DNA from: Paraglomus occultum
Lineage: Eukaryota; Glomeromycota; Glomeromycetes; Paraglomerales; Paraglomeraceae
DNA: 27,459 bases
Direction of reading: 5' to 3'
Assembly: GCA_910592205.1 (NCBI GenBank)
Contig: CAJVPJ010000352.1
Location: 1-27,459, forward strand
Positions 10,501 to 20,780 of this stretch are shown piece after piece. Each line of letters starts with the position of its first letter. The first letter of the stretch is position 1. A program made the translations under genes and the position numbers. The notes under the pieces were generated by a model that did not search any database, was not told the origin of the DNA, and was given only the letters and a program-made list of their open reading frames with translations.

Positions 10501-13500
10501 CGTATTCTCGTGGGTATAAACATTTTATAATGTTGTCATGTGATAACAAAATCAGAAGCCGAGACATATTGTAATCTTTTAACCGCCTGTCTAAGTATGG
10601 CAAAATTCCCCCATTCACTGCCCATTGACACTACTATGCTAAACACAACTGTCGCACGCCTTGTACCTGCCAAACATTTCGTCTGCAATACGCCAAGGCT
10701 AGTCTTGGGTTCTTGGAACAGCCCTGAGTGTAACAGAATCAAACAAAAGGTCCCATTCCCATTACCAGATTCGTTAAAAGACTACAAACATATCGATTAA
10801 CGTAAGACCAATATTAAGAGAGGAGGGCGTCGCCGTTAAACAAGATTTAACGTCATATTAAAGTTTGTGTATGTTCAACTGCAATTCAATTACATTGGTT
10901 TAGCCTAGCTTGGAGACTATAAACGCCTTGAAATTTACTCGGGGAATTATGACCAAGTTGGAACTTGGCTTTGTCAGCTGTGCATTATGGCCAAGTCGGA
11001 GCTTGGGGTTTAGTCCGTCATGCGTTTATCATTCTAGAATTCCGATGAGTAAAAATTTTCTAAATGCCAATTTTTGCCAATTGTTTTCTTTTTACCAGTC
11101 ACAATTAAGGTTATGGGAAAGGGGGGGAAGCTCAAATGCTAAATATGGCGTATGGGGCAAGAATTTACCACTAATATAGTTGGTTGGGGTAAAAGCTGAG
11201 TGTTATTATCGCTTACAAAGGGGTTTGTCAGAGCTTCTGTTCTATCCCCGTATTTACTATGTGTATTGGTCGATCAGTTATAATTAGCACGAGTGATTCG
11301 GTGCTAGTACCGTTCCGCATTCACAATACGATCGATTTAACCCCCGTTTATGCTAATCAGCCAATCATTAGCGTCGAATTGATTGCAGTCTTTTATTATA
11401 CTCTTTCTTATCCATTGCTGTTCTTGAAACCTCGATACAAAGAAATCATCTTCCTCTTTGCTCGCTCCCGCTTTGGACTAGTTATTATTACAGCTAAATG
11501 AACTGATGTATCGCATAATAATACGACAGAAACTATAAATTTAAATAATTGGTTTACATACGTCCATGTATTTGTAACAAATATTGTTACCTGAAACATT
11601 ACATGTAAAACTTTCTGTTAATTAAATGATATCTCCAGCTTTGGTTTCACGATATTCGTTTCTACCACTAGACACAAAGAATCATGTAACGTCTGCTCCA
11701 AAATTGGCCATATGTGTTCGTACAACGCATTGCTATTATAAACACACACCACTAATAACTTTGCCTCTGCAAATTACCGAATTTGTATTATCTAAAAGAA
11801 ATTAAGTTCAGAGCTTGTTTATCGATTCAAATTGACCAAGGCTACAAAATGTTTAAAAAAGAAACCTTGGAAATTTCTACTAATATCAATATTAATATTG
11901 ACACTCTTACACTACTATGTCACAACGCTCACACTGTTTACGACTTTTGAGATTGGGCTGTAACCAAAGTTTATTCTTACAGAGCAAACGTTTTTGAATA
12001 ACAATACATTTGGAATTAAAAATTTCGCAATTACAAACATGGCAAACGAATATGCGTTTTTTTGTGCAAATCGCTGTTGTGTCAGTAGAATTATGTTATA
12101 AAGGGAATAATACTTTGTAACTTATATGCAATGCTGTGTCAATATCCAATAATAGAATGTACGGTATTTGTTTGTTAATTCACAACCAAATTGTCGCTCG
12201 GCAGGTTCATTATTTACAATTGTTCCTCGTAGAAATTCATAGGGCAACGAGAGAATAAAAGATTGCTTTATTGCCATAAATATTTATTTTGAAGGGGAAA
12301 TTCCGAATATGCTACCATTTAAGCCACTTGGCAGGCTCAATATAGGAATTACTTATCAGCCACACGTGATTGTTAAAAATAATAATTGGCTTAAATAAGC
12401 AAGATGGGATAATTAATTTAAATTTAAAACTTTGAATTATCCACCTCCGGGTTACACGTGAAACACAGCAATTATATGACTAACTTGCAAGAACAATCGT
12501 TGAGTTGCCATCTTATTATTTGAAATGGCTTTGTATTATCTTGCGGTAGTATTATGCTCATGTCTTATTCCCACACTTGTTTGATCATATGATATGAATG
12601 CCATACTAAACGTACCGTCGAACATCAATAAAGAAAAACTATGGTTTATCATAAAGGTATTCTCTTATAGAGTTTATTCATTTTCAACAAGTCAGATTTG
12701 TCCCGTGATAAAATGTTCTTTTAGATTGTTCCTTTATAAAGCTTTTTTTATGGAGGTTCGACTGTATTATATACCGTCTCTGATTTGCGTCAGCCAATTC
12801 CATTGCTGTCAGCAAGTCATTCTAATCCGATTGTTTTGACGTCACATACGATCAGCTATAGTCTTCCGATACAAAGTTTATGATTACAGAAATTAATACA
12901 GTTGTTCTTGCTAGCTTGATATAAACTCTCTTTGTTTAAATGGTACGCGCCCGAGCTTTCTTTGCACACTACAAAGACAGTATCCGTGTATAGATAAGAC
13001 CATATTACAACTGGGAATAATTCACACTGCTTTACAGGATAGCTCTAATGGCGTCGGGCCGAGAATTTAAAGCTTTATTCATAAAACACCCGCGTTACGA
13101 TAATTGGACTATTTGTTGATTTTTGGTAATTGAGACTTTACATCGTTATGGAAAGATGAAATTTATACCCAAATAAACCAGTTCTCAACATGTTGAAATC
13201 TACTTTACAAGTTATGTTGGCTCGCCACGAAACTTTCATTTGCTTTCATGTATTCTACTTGTGATTTTAGTTAGCTGTATCACCTACTATATAATTAAAT
13301 TACACGAAATTCTATATTAATCAAAACCATTTTTCATGAACGTGATTTCCTCGGAATCCCATATTTACGAATCACAGAATGATATACGTCCGTAGTTAAT
13401 TGCGAGACCCCAACATTCAAACGACACGTTTGCCGCCATGTGCGATATTTTAACCGTATGTGACTAATTAATGTTTTGTGATTATTCTCATATGTATTAA

Positions 13501-13788
13501 CTACATGTAAGGATTTAATCTACGCTTGCGGGCCACATGGACAATCGGCAAGATTAAAAACGGGACTTACCGTGACAAAATGACTAGCCGTCTTATTGAC
13601 AGATTTGTCTTACCATTGAGTTGATTTATCAAATTAATATCTTTGTTTTTGGATTACATTGTTAAGTAAATGAGCTTGGCCTTAACTGGCTTTTCAGTTT
13701 CGGCGAAAAAGGAAAAGAGCGAAAAAAAAAAAAAAAATAAAATTTACTTCATTATTAAACAATCTCAATCCATCGGTTTTCACAAACG
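10501..13788. other. Gene-poor region, middle part
   Basis: Several open stretches of 60-90 codons (10540-10800, 10910-11179, 11259-11501, 12594-12839, plus) lack motifs, splice partners or consistent codon bias; the one at 10540 begins at GTG. I regard them as chance. A diverged tandem duplication at 10948-11023 is listed separately. A perfect 16-bp AT palindrome lies at 11886-11901. No RNA gene was recognised. Confidence 0.45.
10948..11023. repeat. Diverged tandem duplication, 38-bp period
   Basis: Two adjacent units begin TATGACCAAG (10948) and TATGGCCAAG (10986) and continue with similar sequence (AACTTGGCTTT / AGCTTGGGGTTT; CAGCTGTGC / CCGTCATGC). Each unit also contains a small inverted repeat, CCAAG ... 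CTTGG. No coding role seen. Confidence 0.55.
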
Positions 13789-13938
13789 GTGTTTCAAGGC
13801 TTGATTTTGTCCATCTTTTTCACAAATGAAGCGTTAATTGATGCCATCGTTTGCGGAACGCATCAGATTTTAACTCGACAAGCTAAATGTATGATATCGT
13901 TATATGGTAATTCTTACGTGAGTCATGTAGGTGTTCGG

Positions 13939-13989
13939 GACCTGTCTCAGTTCAGGATCCAATCACTCGGACGAGAATTGAGACAGGTC
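13939..13989. repeat. Inverted repeat / stem-loop
   Basis: The 15-base arms GACCTGTCTCAGTTC (13939-13953) and GAATTGAGACAGGTC (13975-13989) pair with one wobble or mismatch around a 21-base spacer. It lies in the gene desert. It could be a hairpin in a transcript or a remnant of a small inverted-repeat element; no target-site duplication was identified. Confidence 0.55.
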
Positions 13990-15793
13990 TTTAAATGAGA
14001 TACAACATAGACATTTAAACCGTTTCTGAATTGTCTTTTATATAGAAAAAGAAAAGCAACTGTCCGCTAACATCAAAACGCAACAATCCTCTAATATAGG
14101 TTGAAGGAATTACACTGTAAAATACTGGTTTCATATGTCACCTAACTCTATAACAATTATACACGTATTAGTATGCAAAATTGTTAAAACTTGAATTCTT
14201 GAGTCAACTGATTGTCTTACAATAAAAGTGGTAAACAGTCTCAAGCTTTAAAGTCAACCATCTGTTAAAAATATGAATTTTTGACAAGTAATGTCTTATG
14301 ACATGTATGAGTTTTATTCTTATATGGCAATCAAGATTGTTGACTTGAGCAAACATAAACTTTATATTTACTGTATTCTGTGCTAGCGTGTCTGATCTGT
14401 TTGATTACTAACATTCGTCATCAAGACGTTAAATATTCAAGAAACAAGCGGTTTTTTTCATCCACTTGTTGATTGTTTCTTTCCACGAGTGTTGATTCAA
14501 TAATTATAAAATTAAGTTTGTTTGCATCTCAGTTTGGGATTATTTCAGTCTAGAACTCTGTCGTCATTCCAGGCCCCAAACTGAAATACATCATTTACAT
14601 AGTAATACTTGGTATTTCGTTTAAGACTCTGGAAGAAAAAAATAAATAGAATCAACGTACCTACTATTTTTCTTGGAATACGCGTAAAATAAACAATATG
14701 TTATCATAGTTTTAATTATATTAGTATAACCGGGTATGTTTCACTTTTTGTTACTTTTCTGGGGAAAATGCTTACACGCACTTGATTACCCGCTTAACCG
14801 ACGCTAAGACATCATCGATAATTTTAAATTAGTAAGCTTATACGAATATTGACTAATTATTCGACGCTTTAACTCTATTCATCATCTCGCTTATAGTTTG
14901 CACTATTGAATTGATAATATTTGCCAAAATTGTAATTGTATTACCATTGCGCAACAACATGTTTACGGGAATAAGAACAGTTGCCATGCTTGCCGCACTT
15001 AATGGGAGACAGAACACAAACAAGCCTCTCTCTTGTTAACAATAAGGATTGCAGTTATTGTTCAACTCATTGAAAACGGCACTAGGCGAGCAATAGTAAT
15101 ACAAATAGCAATGATTTGGACGCTATTCTAAAATTCATTTGCTGCAGCACAGACCACTTGCCAAAAGTTGAATAACATATCATGCTTACGTCATTATGAA
15201 AGTTGTTCATGATTACGGAAAATAGTCAGATCAGTCAGATCACGTTATTTCATACCTTGCTTCTGATGAAATATACAGCGTTGCATTCTAAACAAGGTTT
15301 GTTTGTATAAAACAATATTAATACGCGCGCTAGCTTCGTTGGCGCGTATATGACCAAAATTAGACTATTTTTATTATTCCCACGCATACAAGTAAATCTG
15401 TTGCCTGGAAAACTTACATTCTTTTCCCTCCCTTCCCGACAAACGAGATGTCCACATGGTGCGTATAATTTTGATCAATTTAGTCATCCCACATCTTTGT
15501 TTGTGGGATCGACAAATTATCTGTGATGCAATAGGTACACAGGTCATGCACCACTCACTTTACATGAATGCTAAATAACCGAAAACTCGCTTCTATTATC
15601 AAACCTTGTTTAAAGCGTTCGGCTGAAAAAAGCCATACAAAAAGACCCCAACTTCTTCCCTCTCTTTTATTTCTTTTCAAAAAGTTTAAAAAAATTTTTT
15701 GTTTGTTTTCTTTCTTTTTTTATTTTCCAAAACTCGTAACCACAAACTAATATTGTGCGGGGGGGTTTTTTTGTTTACCGCGAATAAAAGAAC
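13990..15793. other. Gene-poor region, right part; F-box gene promoter side
   Basis: AT-rich DNA without a recognisable gene. Small inverted repeats lie at about 14529-14586 (CAGTTTGGG / CCCAAACTG), 15320-15350 (ATACGCGC / GCGCGTAT) and 15486-15509 (ATCCCACA / TGTGGGAT, 8-base loop). The last few hundred bases are the likely promoter and 5' UTR of the F-box gene, with C/T- and T-rich tracts at 15654-15727 and a seven-G run near 15759-15765. A 60-codon ATG-less or upstream ORF at 15568-15750 would lie in the leader. Confidence 0.45.
15486..15509. repeat. Short perfect hairpin upstream of the F-box gene
   Basis: ATCCCACA and TGTGGGAT form an 8-bp perfect stem with an 8-base loop, about 285 bases before the F-box ATG. 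Its role is unknown; such a stem can arise by chance in several kilobases of DNA. Confidence 0.4.
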
Positions 15794-16858
15794 ATGCTGG
15801 CTTCACTGATTACTCTACCTATAGAAATACTGTATTTGATAGTATTTAATATAGATAATCCGAAAGATCTCCGTGCGTTTTCGTCCACATGTGCTTTCTT
15901 TCGCAAGATATCAGGCCCACACACATTAACGGCTCAACTCTGGTTTTCACTATATAGCCAAGACCTACCATCCGAACATCATCTTCGCACAGCTAACGAA
16001 TGGCGATTTCCATTAGAGACTGAATATGCAAAACGTCTAATCACTGTCAACGCACCGCCCGAACCAGCCGGGCTTTCTTCTGAAGCTCCGGGCCCGCGTC
16101 GGGCTCTTCGTCGACAAGAACGTGTTTTGCACATTGTCGAGAGATTCGGTCTGTTTCTACACAACATGTTGGCTGTCAACTATTACTATCCGCATGACTG
16201 GGATGCTCTTCGAGCAGTAGCCGATGAAGTCGAACAGTATTTGGAGGATCTAGGTTGGGTGCAATTTTATCGAGGTCAAATGCGTGGGATAGATTCTCTT
16301 ATGGTGTCGACCGTACAGACCGATCAGGAATTTGAGGCTGTCGCATTCGAAGACTTTTCCGGAAAGCTACGTGCTGAGATAGCCGGTGCTTCCAGTATTC
16401 CCGCATCGAGTAAGAGCACATCTGCTGCAAGTAGTCGTCATAACTCTACAACTGGTGGTTTTGCTTCTAATCGAAACAGCACCGGTGACCTCTTTGCAAG
16501 TCTTACCAGTGAGAGAATGTACCTAAGATGGACAAGCTTGATTCAGGACCAGCTAAACTTTTTCGGATTGGAGAGATACATATTGGAAAAGTTTAAACCA
16601 CCAGACAAGTTGCAGTTGGCTGAATACTTGCGTGTAGTTTTGTTTGGTGATATCGATAGCGATTCCAACAACGTTGATGTCACTCCCAACAACAACGGTA
16701 TCCTTGCCAATAATAATAGCATCATTCCCAATACCATTGCCAACACTGATGTCCCTTCCAGTAGCAACCGTATCGCTTCCAATATCACTAGCAATATACC
16801 ATATGTCCCTCCCAGTAGTACTGGTCTTACTTCAAATAACATTAATATCGCCTCGTGA
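15794..16858 (+). CDS. F-box domain protein, single exon
   Basis: Encodes 354 residues from an ATG preceded by AAC to TGA. The N-terminus (residues about 6-42, LPIEILYLIVFNIDNPKDL ... FRKIS) has the Leu-Pro start and spaced hydrophobic residues of an F-box, the Skp1-binding module of SCF ubiquitin ligases. The middle is an alpha-rich region without recognised repeats (WD40, LRR or Kelch are not visible), including RQERVLHIVERFGLFLHNM and QLAEYLRVVLF. Residues about 200-235 are Ser/Thr/Asn-rich. The last 60 residues are Asn/Ser/Ile-rich and encoded by three diverged repeats. The family role would be substrate recruitment for ubiquitination; the substrate is unknown. There is no intron, unlike the neighbours. 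It converges with MLH3, with 725 bases between stop codons. Confidence 0.8.
   Translation: MLASLITLPIEILYLIVFNIDNPKDLRAFSSTCAFFRKISGPHTLTAQLWFSLYSQDLPSEHHLRTANEWRFPLETEYAKRLITVNAPPEPAGLSSEAPGPRRALRRQERVLHIVERFGLFLHNMLAVNYYYPHDWDALRAVADEVEQYLEDLGWVQFYRGQMRGIDSLMVSTVQTDQEFEAVAFEDFSGKLRAEIAGASSIPASSKSTSAASSRHNSTTGGFASNRNSTGDLFASLTSERMYLRWTSLIQDQLNFFGLERYILEKFKPPDKLQLAEYLRVVLFGDIDSDSNNVDVTPNNNGILANNNSIIPNTIANTDVPSSSNRIASNITSNIPYVPPSSTGLTSNNINIAS
16675..16855 (+). repeat. Diverged in-frame repeats encoding the F-box protein tail
   Basis: Related units begin near 16675 (TGATGTCACTCCCAACA), 16747 (TGATGTCCCTTCCAGTA) and 16801 (ATATGTCCCTCCCAGTA). Spacing is 72 and 54 bases, both multiples of three, so the frame is preserved. 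They encode DVTPNNN, DVPSSSN and YVPPSST starts. The +1 alternative frame also stays open across the repeats (16644-17024), a composition effect. Confidence 0.6.
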
Positions 16859-17583
16859 ATCGACGTTTGAGCCAAACGGCAAGACTAATGAGATTGATGG
16901 AACGGAAACTTATTGCCTGGATCGGGAAGGACAATGTTTAAAAAAAACGAGAAATCTTTTCTTTACCAATCTTTTTCTTTCTTTCTTTTTCTTTTTCTTC
17001 TTTTTTTTTGGAAAGAGGTGTTAATGATGAAATTTTGAGATCATAAACAATTGATGGGGTGTCTCAGAATATCGATGGGGGAGAGAGTACTTGTTTAATT
17101 TGTGTTAATTCGAGAATAGCAGATTAATTTGAACGAAAAAATACGCCAATGAGTGATGAATAATATGGGGGTTATTTATTTATACAATTTCTGCTGATAA
17201 TTTCATCGTCATTTTTCAACCCCTCCTTTTTATCCAAAAAAGTCCTTCCCACTTATAATTGTCCAAGACGAAGGCAGACACCAATTTCTAAATTCAATGT
17301 ACATAGTTCCTTGCATTTTTATAACCCCGCACTAACTTTGTTTTTTTAAACCGCTTTAATGTCTATACATACACAGTTTTCTCCCTGAGCGACAATCATT
17401 TTACTAATTCTATATAACATTTTTGGATTAGAGAAAAAATCTCTAAACGTAATAAAGTGTCTGATATATATCAGCCATATTAAAAAAAGTTCAAAAACGA
17501 GTGTAACTCAACAACAGCGTAATCGATAATGGTGATAGTCAAGTGCCGCGGCTCATATTGACGGATGACTCTAATCGATCTCG
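16859..17583. other. Intergenic 3' flanks of two convergent genes
   Basis: Holds the 3' ends of the F-box gene (plus) and MLH3 (minus). A T/C-rich tract lies at about 16965-17010. An AATAAA-like hexamer on the plus strand near 17450 is a possible polyadenylation signal, unproven. No gene recognised. Confidence 0.5.
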
Positions 17584-20500
17584 CTACTCCCGCGAGAACT
17601 TTTGTCGTTTCCATTCTCTAAAATCACAATTACTGCTGTTCGCGATATCATTACTGGTTAACCTCCTGGTATATCGATATGGCTTTTGAGCGAATCTGGA
17701 CTTTTGCACACCATCTAGGGAAACCACTGGAATCATCGATGGTCTAATGAAGTTGCAAACAGTTAACGACACTTGCAGTTTTTACTGAAAACGGCCGAGT
17801 GAATAAAGTCACTCACCTTCCATGAGCACACTGAAACGGAAATATACATTCAGCAAGCTTTGATACCAATTCAATACAAGTCTCGCGGGATAACTTGTCA
17901 TTAAACTTTATGGCACCTTCAAAATATACGTCGTTAGCAATCGAAAGCAAAAGCAACCCCCGCGAACACCCCCCTTTCTCGAACACCCCCCCCTTCCCTT
18001 TACAAATACTACCTCTGCATGCTTTCGAATTAATAATGTCCAATATTCCTCTTGGACATTTTCTTATCATGTTTGGCCATTCTTCTTCATTCTCTGTGTA
18101 TCCGCCGTCATCGTCCACGCTTACTCCAATTCCACCAGTATCCTCTAGCCAATATAAATGTTGTCTTATGATTTCTTGTAGAACGCGCGAATCAGCTACA
18201 CATTTATCCGCTATCATACGAGGCAGATGTGTAACATGTTCCGTGACATGATCATTGAACCTGGAGAAATGTGGCGATGAGTCTAATTCTGCTGTAGATT
18301 TAGTGTCAGGTGCCTGTAAAGTGGATTGCGAGGCAAAGTATATTCCCCATTTGTTGAATTGATCTATAAACCGTTGAGCCGCTAGAGCTTCGCGTGTCGA
18401 CAGAGAAACCTTGATCGGCGGATTGAGATTTATGGTTTCAACTATGGATATGCGAGGACGAGAGTCGGTGACCTCTGCCTGGTCCGAATCATACTCACAA
18501 AATTCTTTCAACAACATCTCGACTCTTATTCTCTCATCTGCTGCATGTTGATCGACGAGTATTAGGGTGGATGAGCCATTGCTGCTCGTGTGTGTATCAC
18601 TGCATTGCAATTTACATGCGATAAACTTGTCATCTACCTGGCCTATTACTTTGGCCGATTTTAGATCTTGCTTTGTGAATCGATATTTAGATATATCCAT
18701 CGTTGCTGATGCACTCCAAGAGAATAAATTTCGATTTGTCATTTTTCTCATGTTGGCACCAGGTGGCATTAAATGAGGTATCGGCGTTTCAGACGTGTTG
18801 ATATTTGAGCCTGCCCATTTCTGTTAAGAACAAGTTAATATTACATTACCGAACGCAACAGTATGTAAAGGACTTGGGTTACCTTAAATGCGTCATGGGC
18901 CCATAAATTTAGATTCGAGTTATTTTTACAATTTGCCGACGTTCGCAGACGACTCTTATCAACGCGTCCTCTGGTCGATACGGGCATGGCGTTGTTCTCA
19001 GTCTCATCGTTGTAACACGGTATCGTCTTGTACCTTCAAAAACCAGTCGTAAGTTTTCTATTCGGTTACTACAATCTTTATACCCAAAACCGCATTCTTA
19101 CGAGTTTCCCGTCCTCTTGTCAACATAGAAGCTTTCTTTCGTAATTGGATCAGTCCACTTGGAATATTCATTCATTTCCGTACGTACAGACTCTGGTGCA
19201 TCGACTGTAGACGCTCTGAATTCCACAGACGCAGGTGCAGGTGCCGATGCTTGCCGTGGCTGTACACGTGGTAACGGTGCGGATATCATTGACAATTCAC
19301 ATGAGTCGCCGCCGCTCCTCAATTCTTTATCATTAAATAAACGTTCTTTCATACCACTGCATTTAATATGCAACAATTCATCAAATCTCAATCTAGAACA
19401 AGTGTCATTTCTCACAACTGCGTCTTCACAAACGTTGTCATCGTCATATGAATTTGAATGTTCCGCAAATTTGTATTTTATGAGAAAATCAGTGATCAGA
19501 GATGAGATCAGTTTCAATAGCTTTCCCCAGTTTTGAAATTCCACGATATTTTTTGCAGGATCCAAGCAAATGTCGTACTCGGTCGCAGCACAAGTAAGTT
19601 GCAGTAGATACACAGGACATTTCCCCATCGACTTTCTCTGCCTCTGATCAGATGATATTTCCATGCTGGAGATCAAGTCCAAAGTGTCATTGACTCGGTT
19701 GGGAAAGCTACTCTGAGCAAACAACTCGTCGATAGTTCTGTGAATGTCATTATAGGCAATGAGACGATTATTAACAAAAAAGTACTGGTGTTGACGCGAA
19801 GGTAGGCCTCTCGTTGAAATAAAACCTTTTATAACAAAATCATTCTCTTCTTCGGACACAGATTCCAGATGTTGGGAAAGCGAAACTCCAAAGAGCTGTC
19901 TAAATGTTGAGATGGACGAATTCGTCTTGCGTGTCATTACTATCTTTGCATCGCGAGATGTGTCTATCAAAGTGAAGATAATGTTGGGATAAATGAGGGC
20001 AATCGTCTCCACTGCTCGCTTCACGCTATCAATCTCATTAGCAAATGATGCTGGTGTCTGTGCTTGCTGCCGTCGACGAACTGGGTACTAAACGTAGAAC
20101 GACAAGTAAGATATCATGGGAGCCGTGAGAGAACACATTAAACACGGTTTTGCGTTTTCGGCAAACACTTACGCGATAGAACAAATCTCGTACTATAATC
20201 GTAGTTCCACTGCTTCTTCGATTATTATATCTTGTAGGGCCATATTGAATAAGTTGCCCACCCTTTATTGTTTTCGAGTACGTGTCGTAGCAACCAGAAT
20301 GTTTGCTTATTATCTCAACTACAGCCTCCTCTGCTATGCTGGCCAGTGCTTCTCCTCGAAAACCATAAGTGTTTACTTTCTGCAGTTCGTCCAGTGTGTG
20401 ACACTTTGACGTGGCATAGCGCTGTCCGACTTTTTTTAGGTCTTCTGGTGACATTCCAGTACCGTTGTCAATTATTTGCACGTAATATGTAGAGACATCT

Positions 20501-20717
20501 ACGCGTATTTCAATTGTAGTTGCAGAGGCATCGATGCCTGCAGAAAAATTAGGATTAGTAGAATGAGCGGTATTGAGAAAAGCTGAAAGAACAACCAAGA
20601 CAATATTGAAAACTTACTATTTTGAACGAGTTCGAGTACACACTGTGCTATCGATGTGATTACAAGTGATGCACGCAGCCTGCGTATAACAGTTTCATTT
20701 AATTTTCGAATGGTCAT
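17584..20717 (-). CDS. MLH3: DNA mismatch repair / meiotic MutL homologue MLH3, 7 exons
   Basis: Complete gene, 889 residues. Exons (minus): 20717-20618, 20537-20173, 20087-19102, 19033-18883, 18820-18013, 17916-17817, 17743-17584; all GT-AG, phases consistent. GHKL ATPase motifs: LELVQNSIDA (E29, N33), DNGTGM (57-62), GFRGEAL (92-98) and GTTIIVRDLFY. The C-terminal nuclease has the metal-binding motif DQHAADERIRVE (D624-E635; DQHA-x2-E-x4-E), an ACR motif near 801-803 and FPFQCAHGRPSMIP near 829-842. This combination, with ILVDQHAADER and CAHGRPS, points to MLH3 rather than MLH1 or PMS1; PMS1 was considered and fits less well. Family role: with MLH1 it forms the MutL-gamma endonuclease that resolves meiotic double Holliday junctions and aids mismatch repair in the nucleus. 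The start at 20717 matches the usual N-terminus; an in-frame ATG at 20780 would add 21 residues. All key residues are present. Confidence 0.93.
17917..18012 (-). other. MLH3 intron 5: 96 bases, multiple of three, no stop, G-rich
   Basis: It interrupts the conserved ACR-GAIKFND region after the first base of a Gly codon. The donor is GTAGTA, the acceptor TTTTGAAG, and a branch-point-like TGCTAACGA lies 20-odd bases before the acceptor. The intron is exactly 32 codons long and open in the MLH3 frame, so an unspliced transcript would encode an insertion in the nuclease domain. Its RNA sense has four G-runs (3, 8, 6 and 5 Gs) and the segment GGGGGGTGTTCG twice. The conserved family sequence resumes cleanly when it is removed, which supports it being an intron. 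Confidence 0.8.
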
Positions 20718-20780
20718 GTTTTTGTACACTTTGGGTAGCGTCTTGGCACAACAAACGTGCAAACACGTTGGTTGACGCAT

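Noticed and set aside
10540-11179. Two plus-strand open stretches of 86-89 codons
   Set aside because: The first begins at GTG, neither has a recognised motif or splice partner, and opposite-strand frames are similarly open.
11886-11901. Perfect 16-bp AT palindrome
   Set aside because: Low sequence complexity in AT-rich DNA; no partner element or gene context.
16644-17024. 126-codon open frame overlapping the F-box gene tail
   Set aside because: It is the alternative frame of the low-complexity repeats and runs on into the 3' flank; no motif.
18836-18844. TAATATTAC, the nonanucleotide found at CRESS-virus replication origins
   Set aside because: It lies in an MLH3 intron 7 kb from the Rep fossil, is not in a convincing stem-loop, and is expected by chance in AT-rich DNA.
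19159-19536. 125-codon plus-strand open frame
   Set aside because: Antisense shadow of MLH3 exon 3.
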